DNA of 52,825 nt from a virus. Where the stretch lies: IMG/VR virus record IMGVR_UViG_3300005337_000007, positions 1 through 52,825 of that record; one strand, 5' to 3'. The first letter of the stretch is position 1. Each line of letters opens with the position of its first letter. The notes beneath the pieces were generated by a model. That model searched no databases and was not told the origin of the DNA. It saw only the letters and a list, made by a program, of their open reading frames with translations. The position numbers and the translations under genes were made by a program. Below are positions 33,798 to 40,981 of this stretch, one piece after another.

Positions 33798-34369
33798 TGT
33801 TGTCCTTTCAAATTGAGATACATTTGTTCCGCTCTTTTCCAGTCTTCTTCTGTATTGATGTCGCATTCTGTGGCGGGATCGATCCACAGCATTCTGGTTC
33901 CGGTCGTATGCAGGGCCGCGCCAAAGAGGAAAGCATTAACACTTCCGAAGTAGAACTGCCCCGGGTCGCGCAGCCAAGTCGCCACAGGAACGACATACGG
34001 CACGCCCGGCGTCAGCATCTTCTTTGCTCTGCGCAACGTTTCGGAAGAGAGCATCGGCGCACATGGATAGATACAGCAGGCGGAACCGTTCGCATCCAGA
34101 TCATGTAACGCCTGCTGCATGACTTCCTGCGTTCCAATGTGGTTGTGAGAAAGATGCGGGGGGCGTTTTAGAACTTCGGCACCGAACTGCAGCGCTATGT
34201 CGGCAATCTCCTCATCCTCTGTGCTTACATACACGCTGTTAAATATTCCAGCTTGCTGCGCGCACTCAATGCTGTAAGCGATGATTGGTTTCCCGTGAAA
34301 CTCGCGTATGTTCTTGCGCGGTATCCGACGAGAACCACCTCTTGCCGGGATGATTGCAATGCACGTCAT
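33794..34369 (-). CDS. pseF: CMP-nonulosonic acid cytidylyltransferase, compact PseF/NeuA-like
   Basis: 191 residues. The CTP-binding start IAIIPARGGSRRIPRKNIRE is complete. YVSTEDEEIADIALQFGAEV and CCIYPCAPMLSSETL follow. The C-terminus DPGQFYFG and CDINTEEDWKRAEQMY are also family hallmarks. The usual length is about 230; about 35 residues between YPCAPM and DPGQFY, where the acceptor sugar binds, seem to be missing. It activates the sugar as CMP derivative. Start overlaps the preceding stop by one base. Confidence 0.85.
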   Translation of the reverse strand: MTCIAIIPARGGSRRIPRKNIREFHGKPIIAYSIECAQQAGIFNSVYVSTEDEEIADIALQFGAEVLKRPPHLSHNHIGTQEVMQQALHDLDANGSACCIYPCAPMLSSETLRRAKKMLTPGVPYVVPVATWLRDPGQFYFGSVNAFLFGAALHTTGTRMLWIDPATECDINTEEDWKRAEQMYLNLKGQQ

Positions 34370-34692
34370 CAGAACACCTCAGCCAGACAAATATCCACCA
34401 GTTGTTGTGCCAGCTTCGCATTGCTGATAGTCCTGTTTTCACGCGAACCATTCATTACCAGAGAAAGCCTCTGTGTAAGCCTCATCCTGTGCCGCTCAAC
34501 CAGTTCCGCTTTCAACGCAGTGCCGACTGGTTTTACGCCATCACGACATTCAAACGCAGCAGAGCACATCGCCTCTGCAATATCGAACGTGTTCTGCGGC
34601 TCCATTTCGAGATAATTTATGTCGCGGTCGAACTTGAGAATGACCTTCCCATCCTCACCCTTTACCGCCACCTGCACGCTTTTTTGGCTCAC
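34369..34692 (-). CDS. Unknown protein inside the sugar operon
   Basis: 107 residues, GTG start overlapping the pseC-like stop (GTGA) with GGAG 9 bases upstream. N-terminal beta (SVQVAVKGEDGKVILKFDRD), then helical C-terminus (NAKLAQQLVDICLAEVF). Translation is coupled on both sides. The family is not recognised. It may supply a missing step or be an unrelated phage gene. Confidence 0.6.
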   Translation of the reverse strand: MSQKSVQVAVKGEDGKVILKFDRDINYLEMEPQNTFDIAEAMCSAAFECRDGVKPVGTALKAELVERHRMRLTQRLSLVMNGSRENRTISNAKLAQQLVDICLAEVF

Positions 34693-35297
34693 TTGAAAAT
34701 CTCCATTTGACTCAAGTCTGGATAGTCATCATTGGGAAGTGGTTGATTGTGCTTCGGCAGAGAATGTAGTTTCAGAAGCCCCTGCGCTGCTGTGCTTGGA
34801 TTCATATAGCAATGCCAGCCGATCATGTCGAAATGGTCATCCTTGGGAGTCACTCCCTCGGTGCGACCATCGAAACGCGCCTTGCGGAACCACGCATCCG
34901 CCTCGTCGTCGTCGTGAAGGATCGCGCCACCCTGTTCGAGGCCGAGCGTTTTTGAGGCATGAAAGGAGACGCATTGCATCTGTCCTGAGATGTACATGCC
35001 GGAGGTAAAACTTCTGGCGCAGTCCCAGACATTCAGCGGCTTTAGTTCATAGGAGCCGACCCAATCTTCATCACGAAACTCCGGCCACTCCCCCGCATGA
35101 ATAATTGACATGGGCACTGAAACATATGTGCGACGAGGAATGTTCACACCATCAGTACAGTGGCTCATGACATGCCAGCGCACCGCCAACAGAAGTGCCA
35201 TCGTGCAGCTATTCACGGCCACCGCATACTTTGCTCCGGTGTATTCACATAGAGCAACTTCAAACTCAGCAGTTACCTGATGCGGGTTCCTAGACAT
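34689..35297 (-). CDS. Compact DegT/PseC-like aminotransferase
   Basis: 202 residues, about half the usual length of sugar-nucleotide aminotransferases. It keeps the PLP core: AEFEVALCEYTGAKYAVAVN, D92 in NVWDCARSF and K116 in CVSFHASKTLGLEQGGAIL, then FDMIGWHCYMNPSTAAQGLLK. The first ~25 residues and the C-terminal domain of normal PseC are absent. Either a minimal enzyme or a regulatory/inactive remnant. It overlaps pseB by 8 bases and has a GGAGGGG site, so translation looks intact. Confidence 0.75.
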   Translation of the reverse strand: MSRNPHQVTAEFEVALCEYTGAKYAVAVNSCTMALLLAVRWHVMSHCTDGVNIPRRTYVSVPMSIIHAGEWPEFRDEDWVGSYELKPLNVWDCARSFTSGMYISGQMQCVSFHASKTLGLEQGGAILHDDDEADAWFRKARFDGRTEGVTPKDDHFDMIGWHCYMNPSTAAQGLLKLHSLPKHNQPLPNDDYPDLSQMEIFK

Positions 35298-36138
35298 GCG
35301 TCAACCCCTCCTTTATTTCATCAATCGTCATTCGGCGCGCATTTTCACTGGTATCACCAGGGATCATGCTTTCGTGCCTCTTCTCTCCAGCACCAAGGCC
35401 GATGACGCGAGCCTTGGCACCCATTGCCGTAACCAGATCACCAAGCCGGTAAGCTGGCAGATCAGGGATAACCAACTCACCTCCCACCATCGAATTTGCC
35501 GTGTTGAGCACCAAACGAACGGCTTGATCGAGCGTCATCCAGAAGCGCGTGCAATCAGGATCAGTAACCGGAACTGCTCCGCCTGATTTGATGATGTCGC
35601 GCCAAGTCGGGATCACAGAGCCGGTGCTTCCAGATACATTCCCGTACCGGCACACCGCAAAGCGCGGGCCATTCGCGCCGCGCGCATTGTTCGCGGCGAG
35701 GAAGAGTTTTTCCGAAATAAGTTTCGATGCGCCGTAAGCATTTACCGGCTCACAAGCTTTGTCTGTCGATAGCGCGACAACCTTTTTAACCTTCGCCTCA
35801 ATCGATGCCTGAATTACATTCATCGATCCGATTACATTTGTTTTCACCATTTCATCCGAACAATATTCCCCAACTTCGACACGCTTCAACGCCGCCGCAT
35901 GAATTACCAGATCAACACCATCCATTGCTCGCATTAGCCGATTGCAGTCTCGAACGTCGCCCACAAACCAGCGAAGCCGAGAATCGTCGTTGAACTCCTT
36001 GCGCATCTGAGACTGCTTGAACTCGTCACGAGAAAACACGCAAATGCGATTCGTCAATTTCTGCTCAAGCACCGCCCTGACAAACCCTCGCCCAAAGAAT
36101 CCAGTGGCACCAGTGACAAGAATGCTTGCGTATTTCAT
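35290..36138 (-). CDS. pseB: UDP-GlcNAc 4,6-dehydratase/5-epimerase, PseB-like
   Basis: 282 residues from ATG 36138 behind GAAAGAAG; a longer frame lacks a site. Rossmann start ILVTGATGFFGRGFV (TGxxGxxG). IHAAALKRVEVGEY is the PseB-type version of the AAxK loop. Catalytic T125-D126-K127 and Y135-x3-K139 (YGASK), then RYGNVSGSTGSVIP and TRFWMTL, are all conserved. It makes the 4-keto-6-deoxy sugar nucleotide that opens the pathway. Slightly shorter than typical (about 330). First sugar gene in the direction of transcription. Confidence 0.9.
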   Translation of the reverse strand: MKYASILVTGATGFFGRGFVRAVLEQKLTNRICVFSRDEFKQSQMRKEFNDDSRLRWFVGDVRDCNRLMRAMDGVDLVIHAAALKRVEVGEYCSDEMVKTNVIGSMNVIQASIEAKVKKVVALSTDKACEPVNAYGASKLISEKLFLAANNARGANGPRFAVCRYGNVSGSTGSVIPTWRDIIKSGGAVPVTDPDCTRFWMTLDQAVRLVLNTANSMVGGELVIPDLPAYRLGDLVTAMGAKARVIGLGAGEKRHESMIPGDTSENARRMTIDEIKEGLTHV

Positions 36139-36187
36139 GTGCTTCTTTCGTAAAAATCCGTCAGGTTGCGGGTAGTTGGGATGCTCA

Positions 36188-36424
36188 TTACTTTGCTTTC
36201 GGTTTATGGGCAAGGCCGCGCCAGCCGATAATAGAAGCTCCATAGCAGGAGGCGCTTCGAAGGTTTGCTAGCGCCGCAAGATATTTGTGCGGCGAGTTTG
36301 AACACCAGTATTCCCCATTCCACTTACTGAACAAGATGTTTCCAAAGAAGTCTTCTATCCGATAAACCCCCACATGCACCGGCTTCTCATTCATCCCGAA
36401 TAACTGCGTTACCGTCTCATTCAT
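36188..36424 (-). CDS. Small hypothetical protein
   Basis: 78 residues, ATG overlapping the preceding stop. Aromatic-rich N-terminal half (YRIEDFFGNILFSKWNGEYW), basic tail (GLAHKPKAK). Lies between replication genes and pseB. No family was recognised. Confidence 0.6.
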   Translation of the reverse strand: MNETVTQLFGMNEKPVHVGVYRIEDFFGNILFSKWNGEYWCSNSPHKYLAALANLRSASCYGASIIGWRGLAHKPKAK

Positions 36425-36657
36425 TTCTTGCGCCCTCCTTCAACGTAGTTTTTCCACTCTTCCCGTACCCGTTCGATATGCCCTGGCATGTCTTGTGTGA
36501 TGCGCTCGATGCTTCGTAATACTCCTGCTACCATTTCCCGAGAATGCAGCCTGCCAAGTAATCGAATGCAGCAGCCAACACATCTGTAATCGACTGCGCA
36601 GCCGGGGCCTGATTGGGCTAAATGGCATAAGCGGCAGGCAGCAGGAGGAGTGGTCAT
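36421..36657 (-). CDS. Small cysteine-rich (zinc-binding-like) protein
   Basis: 78 residues from ATG 36657. Cysteines in CRLCHLAQSGPGC and CVGCC could form a zinc site, followed by a long helix (ITQDMPGHIERVREEWKNYV). Similar small proteins lie after replication genes in Burkholderiales phages. A longer frame upstream is rejected because it overlaps the HTH gene completely. Confidence 0.6.
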   Translation of the reverse strand: MTTPPAACRLCHLAQSGPGCAVDYRCVGCCIRLLGRLHSREMVAGVLRSIERITQDMPGHIERVREEWKNYVEGGRKK

Positions 36658-36664
36658 GCGGCAG

Positions 36665-36883
36665 CTAGTTTGCTTTTCCCTCTCCCAACATTTCCCGCAT
36701 CTTCGGAAAGCTCCATCCGGTTGCCTCGTGAAACTTGATGCGTATGGTTGCTCCGACCGGCAGTCTGTTGTGCCGGATCTTGCTGATGACTGGCGGCGCA
36801 ACCTCGAACATGCGAGACAATGCCGCGTCGTTCTTTAAATTCAGTTCGTTGATTACCTTGTCGATGAATTCACTTTGTGTCAT
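36665..36883 (-). CDS. Small XRE-type helix-turn-helix protein
   Basis: 72 residues. HTH: LNLKNDAALSRMFEVAPPVISKIRHNRLPV (about 14-43), a Cro-like DNA-binding layout without further domain. Strong RBS GGGGAAGG. Located after the P-like gene, it may control the genes that follow, including the sugar cluster. Confidence 0.7.
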   Translation of the reverse strand: MTQSEFIDKVINELNLKNDAALSRMFEVAPPVISKIRHNRLPVGATIRIKFHEATGWSFPKMREMLGEGKAN

Positions 36884-36902
36884 TTCCTTCCCCTTTCGTT
36901 TG

Positions 36903-37652
36903 CTATGCTGCTTTGGTGTTTAATGCCTCATTGGCAAAGCGAATTTGCAATGCACTGAGTCCATGATTTTTTTGCTGCAAACGCTCAATAATTCTCTTTG
37001 CCCATCGCTTGTGATCGATGCCATCATCGGAAGATTTAATCGTCTCCGTTGCCCTCAATTCGTTGACCATGCGCGTTGCATGTTCGCGGGATAGTTCACT
37101 TTTTCCGGGTGCGGGTAACGCGACCAACGCGTCAGGAACTGCCACCCACTCACCTTTTGCCATTTCGTCGGATAGCGCCTTTTCCCATCGCCCCTTGAGT
37201 TGTGAGTAGCCCTGATGTTTCAGGTCATGGGCACTTACCTGCACTGCCGCCCAGAAAATAGCGGGATGACTCCATTCACCCTTCTTGCCTTTCTCGCGGG
37301 CCTGCATGCCGTTGACGGCTTCGTAGTAGGCAACAGTCGGATCAACGGATGGCTTGCATGCTTTGATGAATTCAGCACAGGATGGAGGCCAGTCATACCG
37401 ACTGCGGCAGGCCTTCAAACCAGCTTTCACATCGTTCGGCGTGATGCCTTCCTCCTCGAACGCTTCCGCCCATGATTCGCACCAGTTATCGATTGCCTGT
37501 TGATTCGGGAAATTCGAGCGCCACTTGTGCGGATACGCTCCATCCAAGCGATTGAACAAGTGATCCATCATCGAGATGCCAAGCGATGGGATAACCTCGA
37601 ACCATTTGCTAAATGGGTTCGCCAGATTCGTCGATGTCAATGGTGCGTTCAT
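36903..37652 (-). CDS. Replication protein P-like helicase loader
   Basis: 249 residues. WRSNFPNQQAIDNWCESWAE, EGITPNDVKAGLKACRSRYD and WPPSCAEFIKACKP are the pattern of phage replication protein P, which recruits the host DnaB helicase to the origin. Follows and overlaps the O-like gene by 44 bases, as a lambda-type pair. The C-terminus is basic and helical (HKRWAKRIIERLQQK). Confidence 0.78.
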   Translation of the reverse strand: MNAPLTSTNLANPFSKWFEVIPSLGISMMDHLFNRLDGAYPHKWRSNFPNQQAIDNWCESWAEAFEEEGITPNDVKAGLKACRSRYDWPPSCAEFIKACKPSVDPTVAYYEAVNGMQAREKGKKGEWSHPAIFWAAVQVSAHDLKHQGYSQLKGRWEKALSDEMAKGEWVAVPDALVALPAPGKSELSREHATRMVNELRATETIKSSDDGIDHKRWAKRIIERLQQKNHGLSALQIRFANEALNTKAA

Positions 37653-38391
37653 GTCGAATATTCCTGTTTCGATTTACATGGGCTACGGGGTCGAATTTTT
37701 CCGGTCTGGCGGGTGATCCTCTGGCCTGTGGTTGCGCCCTTTCGCTTCGGATGAAATTGCGCCACGTTCCAAACCAATTCAACTTCAACCCCTGCTTGCC
37801 AGACACCCCGGACCAGTAGTCGCGGAACTTGTCCTGCATGAAGATCGGGTGAAGGTCTGGACGCTCTTTCTTGCAAAATTCGATGTATTCGCTTGGAGCC
37901 ACCCAGTCAGCAGGCAACCGCGAAGCGCGTTGCGTGGCCTCTGCTTTTTTAGAAGAAGGTTTATTCGAATCTTCTCTAGTCCTATCTTCTTCTATCGGTT
38001 CCGCTTGGGTTTCTGTGGGTTTAGTTTGGGTTTTATTTGGGTTATCGCTGGGTTCTTCGTCGGTTTTTGATGGGCGTCCACCGGTTGCCCCGTTTTTCCA
38101 ATTTGCAATCAGTTTGGCGTTATGCTCACCCCACTTCGGCACGCAAATATCGCTTCCGTCTCGCTCGATAAATCCGGCGTCGATCATTGCTTTTTCCAGC
38201 AGCACGGCGTCACCCTTGTAGCGGCAAAGAGATTTCAAGCCAGCGGATGGCATCTCGAAACGCATTGCCTTCCTGCTTTGACAGTGCGCCCAAATGCGCA
38301 ACACATAAAGCGGCACAAGCTCATCTTCACCGAGCGCGTCGAATACCATGCGAGTGCGCCAATGGTCTAGGAAATCTGGATCGACTATCAC
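37609..38391 (-). CDS. Replication initiation protein, lambda O-like
   Basis: 260 residues from a GTG start overlapping the ninG stop (GTGA). The N-terminal winged helix (LVPLYVLRIWAHCQSRKAMR, LEKAMIDAGFIERDGSDICV) resembles O-type initiators. A low-complexity linker (SDNPNKTQTKPTETQAEPIE) follows, and its coding DNA contains iteron-like repeats. The C-terminal half is basic (FRDYWSGVSGKQGLKLNWFG). It should bind the origin inside its own gene and hand over to the P-like protein. Confidence 0.78.
   Translation of the reverse strand: MIVDPDFLDHWRTRMVFDALGEDELVPLYVLRIWAHCQSRKAMRFEMPSAGLKSLCRYKGDAVLLEKAMIDAGFIERDGSDICVPKWGEHNAKLIANWKNGATGGRPSKTDEEPSDNPNKTQTKPTETQAEPIEEDRTREDSNKPSSKKAEATQRASRLPADWVAPSEYIEFCKKERPDLHPIFMQDKFRDYWSGVSGKQGLKLNWFGTWRNFIRSERAQPQARGSPARPEKFDPVAHVNRNRNIRHERTIDIDESGEPI
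38005..38054. other. ori: Candidate replication origin: five helically phased iterons
   Basis: GGGTT (mostly TGGGTT) occurs at 38007, 38017, 38028, 38039 and 38050, spaced 10, 11, 11 and 11 bp, within the linker of the O-like gene. Lambda's origin also lies in the O gene and is built from repeated initiator sites. The coding repetition (Lys/Gln/Thr/Pro-rich linker) is an alternative reason for the pattern. Confidence 0.6.
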
Positions 38392-39014
38392 TCCCTCACT
38401 CCCTTGTTATTACTCAGCGCCTTCAATTTGGCCTTGTAATAAGCCTGAATCTCGAGCAATTCCTCGCGTGTCCATTTGTGCGGCGCATGCCAGCCTTCCA
38501 GGCGCTCAACTCGGGTAATGCCAATCTTCCTGAGCAACCCTTTGCGGTACTCGATGGAATTGCCACCCTTGTCCTTGTTGCAGGGTCTCGAGCATTGCTT
38601 GTGGATGTTGTCTTCGTCGTACCGTAGTGTTCTGTTTGCGCCAACGGCCACGTAATGCCCAGCGTCCCATTTTTCAGCGTTCGTTCGTTGGCAGGATATG
38701 CAGGGGTCATTCGCATCCCTAGCTCGGATATAGGCATTGCAGGCCTTCTCTGCCAGCTTGTGGAAATATTCAAGCGGCTGGAGCTGAAGAAGCTTTTCCT
38801 TGTCCGCCATGCGTTGCGCCTTGGCTTCCCTGCGTGCCTTTCGTTCTCTGGCTGCCTCGATCTTCTGGATGTGCTGCTTCGCCAGAATGATCTTGCACCC
38901 CTCGCAGCAAGCCACCACGAATGGGTGTCGTGGGTCTGGCTCGAACTTGTTTCTGCATGCGCGGTTTTTGCATGTTCGCTTTGTCGGCTTTTTTCTTGTT
39001 GTGGTGGAGATCAT
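38388..39014 (-). CDS. ninG: NinG/Rap-like recombination endonuclease
   Basis: 208 residues from ATG 39014, overlapping the LexA-like gene stop. CKNRACRNKFEPDPRHPFVV followed by CCEGC is the zinc-binding start. A Lys/Glu coiled coil comes next, then CISCQRTNAEKWDAGHY and NIHKQCSRPCNKDKGGN, with GLLRKIGITRVERLEGWH near the end. This is the NinG (lambda Rap) family, a structure-specific nuclease acting on recombination intermediates. Confidence 0.9.
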   Translation of the reverse strand: MISTTTRKKPTKRTCKNRACRNKFEPDPRHPFVVACCEGCKIILAKQHIQKIEAARERKARREAKAQRMADKEKLLQLQPLEYFHKLAEKACNAYIRARDANDPCISCQRTNAEKWDAGHYVAVGANRTLRYDEDNIHKQCSRPCNKDKGGNSIEYRKGLLRKIGITRVERLEGWHAPHKWTREELLEIQAYYKAKLKALSNNKGVRE

Positions 39015-39373
39015 GCGGCGACCTCTATTTTTAGCGCTTTGCGGCACAGATCGAGAACATGCTTCGGGTCCAGGGCTTTTCGTACTCCGTTTTCGTGGTC
39101 ATACAAGGCCCACGTTGAAATCACTTTCAATGCGCTTGCCATTTCTTCTTGGTTTTGCCCGCCCACAATGGAGATTCCGCGAGCAACTCCGCGAGCGATG
39201 GTTATCACCCCTCTGCGCCGCATGGCTCGCAAGTGGTCATATGCCGCGTTGTATGATTTCCACCCGAAGGCTTGTGTAATTTCAGCCTGCGTCGGGGGAA
39301 ACCCGCGCTCCTTGATGTGCGTCTTGATGTAATCAAGGACGGCTTGCTGTTTTTTTGTTAGCCTAACCGTCAT
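39011..39373 (-). CDS. Stand-alone LexA-like DNA-binding domain without protease
   Basis: 120 residues from ATG 39373, which overlaps the preceding stop. Residues 5-70 follow LexA's winged helix closely: LTKKQQAVLDYIKTHIKERG, FPPTQAEITQAFGWKSYNAA and RRGVITIARGVARGISIV. The recognition helix keeps the S-x-N-A-A core of LexA. The remaining 50 residues are a helix-rich segment (DHENGVRKALDPKHVLDLC) with no Ser-Lys protease or Ala-Gly cleavage site. It could bind SOS boxes but could not be cleaved by RecA. Confidence 0.85.
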   Translation of the reverse strand: MTVRLTKKQQAVLDYIKTHIKERGFPPTQAEITQAFGWKSYNAAYDHLRAMRRRGVITIARGVARGISIVGGQNQEEMASALKVISTWALYDHENGVRKALDPKHVLDLCRKALKIEVAA

Positions 39374-39792
39374 GCCGCCCGCCTCGCTTCCTTCCAGGCT
39401 AGGAATGGGGCGCGATACGCACTCAAAAACCACTGCCCAGCCTTGTGATTGGTGTCCAGCTCTTTGCGGGATGTGATTTCGCAGCTCTCCAGAATTAACT
39501 CTTTTGCCTCCGCTTCCGTATCGACGCCAAGCCATTTTCTAAACTCGGCATCGGCGCAAAACGTGCAGGCCATCAAACAAAGTTGGCCAGGCTTCTCTTT
39601 TGGCTCTTCTGGTGCTTGAGGCCCTGGCTTGCCGGCCGCTTCCTTGGTCAGGCGCGCAACAGCAAGCGGCACCCCGGGGATAAGATCCATTGCAGCGACC
39701 TCTGAGAGGCTGCATTGCAGGTCAAGAACAAGGCGCGGCGTACCATCGGCCATCGTTCCGATCTTGACGAAGGTGCCCATGATTGCGCTCAT
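39370..39792 (-). CDS. Hypothetical early protein
   Basis: 140 residues from ATG 39792 (ATGA overlap). Beta-rich N-terminus (MGTFVKIGTMADGTPRLVLD), Pro/Lys-rich linker (GPQAPEEPKEKPG) and a C-terminal helical part (FRKWLGVDTEAEAKEL; TSRKELDTNHKAGQWF; RAPFLAWK). The C-terminal pattern is familiar from betaproteobacterial phages but has no assigned function. Confidence 0.65.
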   Translation of the reverse strand: MSAIMGTFVKIGTMADGTPRLVLDLQCSLSEVAAMDLIPGVPLAVARLTKEAAGKPGPQAPEEPKEKPGQLCLMACTFCADAEFRKWLGVDTEAEAKELILESCEITSRKELDTNHKAGQWFLSAYRAPFLAWKEARRAA

Positions 39793-40085
39793 GCGAACAG
39801 CTCCTTTTGCTTCACCGGCAGCCGTGAAGGCGTAATCGTCACGCCGCTTACCGTGCATTTACGATCTGGCGCAGGCTCAAGCCGATTTGCGGCGCGCAGC
39901 CCATTGACGACGCGGGACATGCTGGATTTGTCGACGCCGGGAACAAGCGCCATCAGTTCGCACAGTGAATAGTTTTTACCGGGCTGAATGACGGCCATCA
40001 CGCGACTGTTCTGTGTTTCTGCCAAAGCGGGGATGACGCGCTCGTAATAAGCGGAGATACTTGTTTTAGAAACGTTCGTCTTCAT
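39789..40085 (-). CDS. Winged-helix DNA-binding protein
   Basis: 98 residues. A MarR-like winged helix: SLCELMALVPGVDKSSMSRVVNGLRAANRLEPAPDRKCTV (about 40-80). RBS AGGGAGA. Probable early regulator; target unknown. Confidence 0.65.
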   Translation of the reverse strand: MKTNVSKTSISAYYERVIPALAETQNSRVMAVIQPGKNYSLCELMALVPGVDKSSMSRVVNGLRAANRLEPAPDRKCTVSGVTITPSRLPVKQKELFA

Positions 40086-40127
40086 GCCGTCTCCCTAAAC
40101 TTCAGCGTTCGAATAAAACTTGGTTGC

Positions 40128-40301
40128 TCAGGCAGCGATAGCCGCCTTCTCGATCTCAGTCAGTCTTTTGCAGTACTCGTTGAACCAGATGCATTGGATA
40201 TTCGGTTCGTACTTCTGCATTTCGATTTCTGGATTCAGGTTTTCTTCGGCGGCGCGGATTGCGTCGGCCTTCAACTCTTCGAGACGGCGTAGTTCGCTCA
40301 T
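40128..40301 (-). CDS. Small hypothetical protein
   Basis: 57 residues. ATG 40301 has GGAGGG 7 bases upstream and begins 3 bases after the preceding stop, so it is well placed in the operon. Starts SELRRLEELKADAIRAAEEN; the C-terminal half IQCIWFNEYCKRLTEIEKAA is helical. Function unknown. Confidence 0.7.
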   Translation of the reverse strand: MSELRRLEELKADAIRAAEENLNPEIEMQKYEPNIQCIWFNEYCKRLTEIEKAAIAA

Positions 40302-40304
40302 GGA

Positions 40305-40619
40305 TTAGCCCTCCACTACAGTCATCGTTTTGGCAATCGCAAGATGCCGGGAGATTTCGCGCCGCCATGCTTCGTCTGTTATGTCGCCCATCGCAGAAAT
40401 GGCGAGTCGCACTGCCTGCGATCTGATGGTCGTATGCTCAATCGGTACGGCGAATCCCGCCGTTAATTCGGAGATTTTGTAAAACTTGTCGGCAGGGAGA
40501 AGTGCGGGGCGCGTCTTATGCACAACCAGTTGGCGATCTTTTGCGTGGAACTCGTGACCATTCAGCAGAACGAGGCCGTCCTTATAAATGGCGTAAAAAC
40601 TGATAGGTTTCAGCTTCAT
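40305..40619 (-). CDS. Hypothetical early protein
   Basis: 104 residues from ATG 40619 overlapping the preceding stop (ATGA). N-terminal beta (KPISFYAIYKDGLVLLNGHE), then helical (RSQAVRLAISAMGDITDEAW). No motif beyond that; not recognised. Confidence 0.65.
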   Translation of the reverse strand: MKLKPISFYAIYKDGLVLLNGHEFHAKDRQLVVHKTRPALLPADKFYKISELTAGFAVPIEHTTIRSQAVRLAISAMGDITDEAWRREISRHLAIAKTMTVVEG

Positions 40620-40981
40620 GCAGATGCTCTCCGCTCTGAAATAACTTGCTCCATGAATGTGAATTGCGCCTTGGATGCCAAGTACTGGCTTACCGCGTAC
40701 CAGCCGCAATACGCTTCAAAGTCCGGCAGATGGTCGGGCGACAGATTCATGGGGGCATTTGTGTCGCGATTGACGCAACGGGACATGTGCGGTGTATGCA
40801 GGCTCAGCAGGTTCGCGCACATGGCTTGATCCATCTTTTCGCCAGCGCCGACATTGACCCGGTTTTCCCAACACCAGATCACGGCATCGCGGTAGCTGTC
40901 GAAGCCGTCGATCACGCTTTGCGGCGCAAACTGCGGACTCTTCAGCGCCTGAATGAAAGGCATCTCCCTTTGCGTTCTCAT
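40616..40981 (-). CDS. Hypothetical early protein
   Basis: 121 residues, ATGA overlap with the HNH/AP2 gene. Contains SYRDAVIWCWENRVNVGAGE and MCANLLSLHTPHMSRCVNRD, patterns seen in regulators and early proteins of betaproteobacterial phages. The segment FEAYCGWYAVSQYLASKAQF is aromatic-rich. Function unknown. Confidence 0.65.
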   Translation of the reverse strand: MRTQREMPFIQALKSPQFAPQSVIDGFDSYRDAVIWCWENRVNVGAGEKMDQAMCANLLSLHTPHMSRCVNRDTNAPMNLSPDHLPDFEAYCGWYAVSQYLASKAQFTFMEQVISERRASA

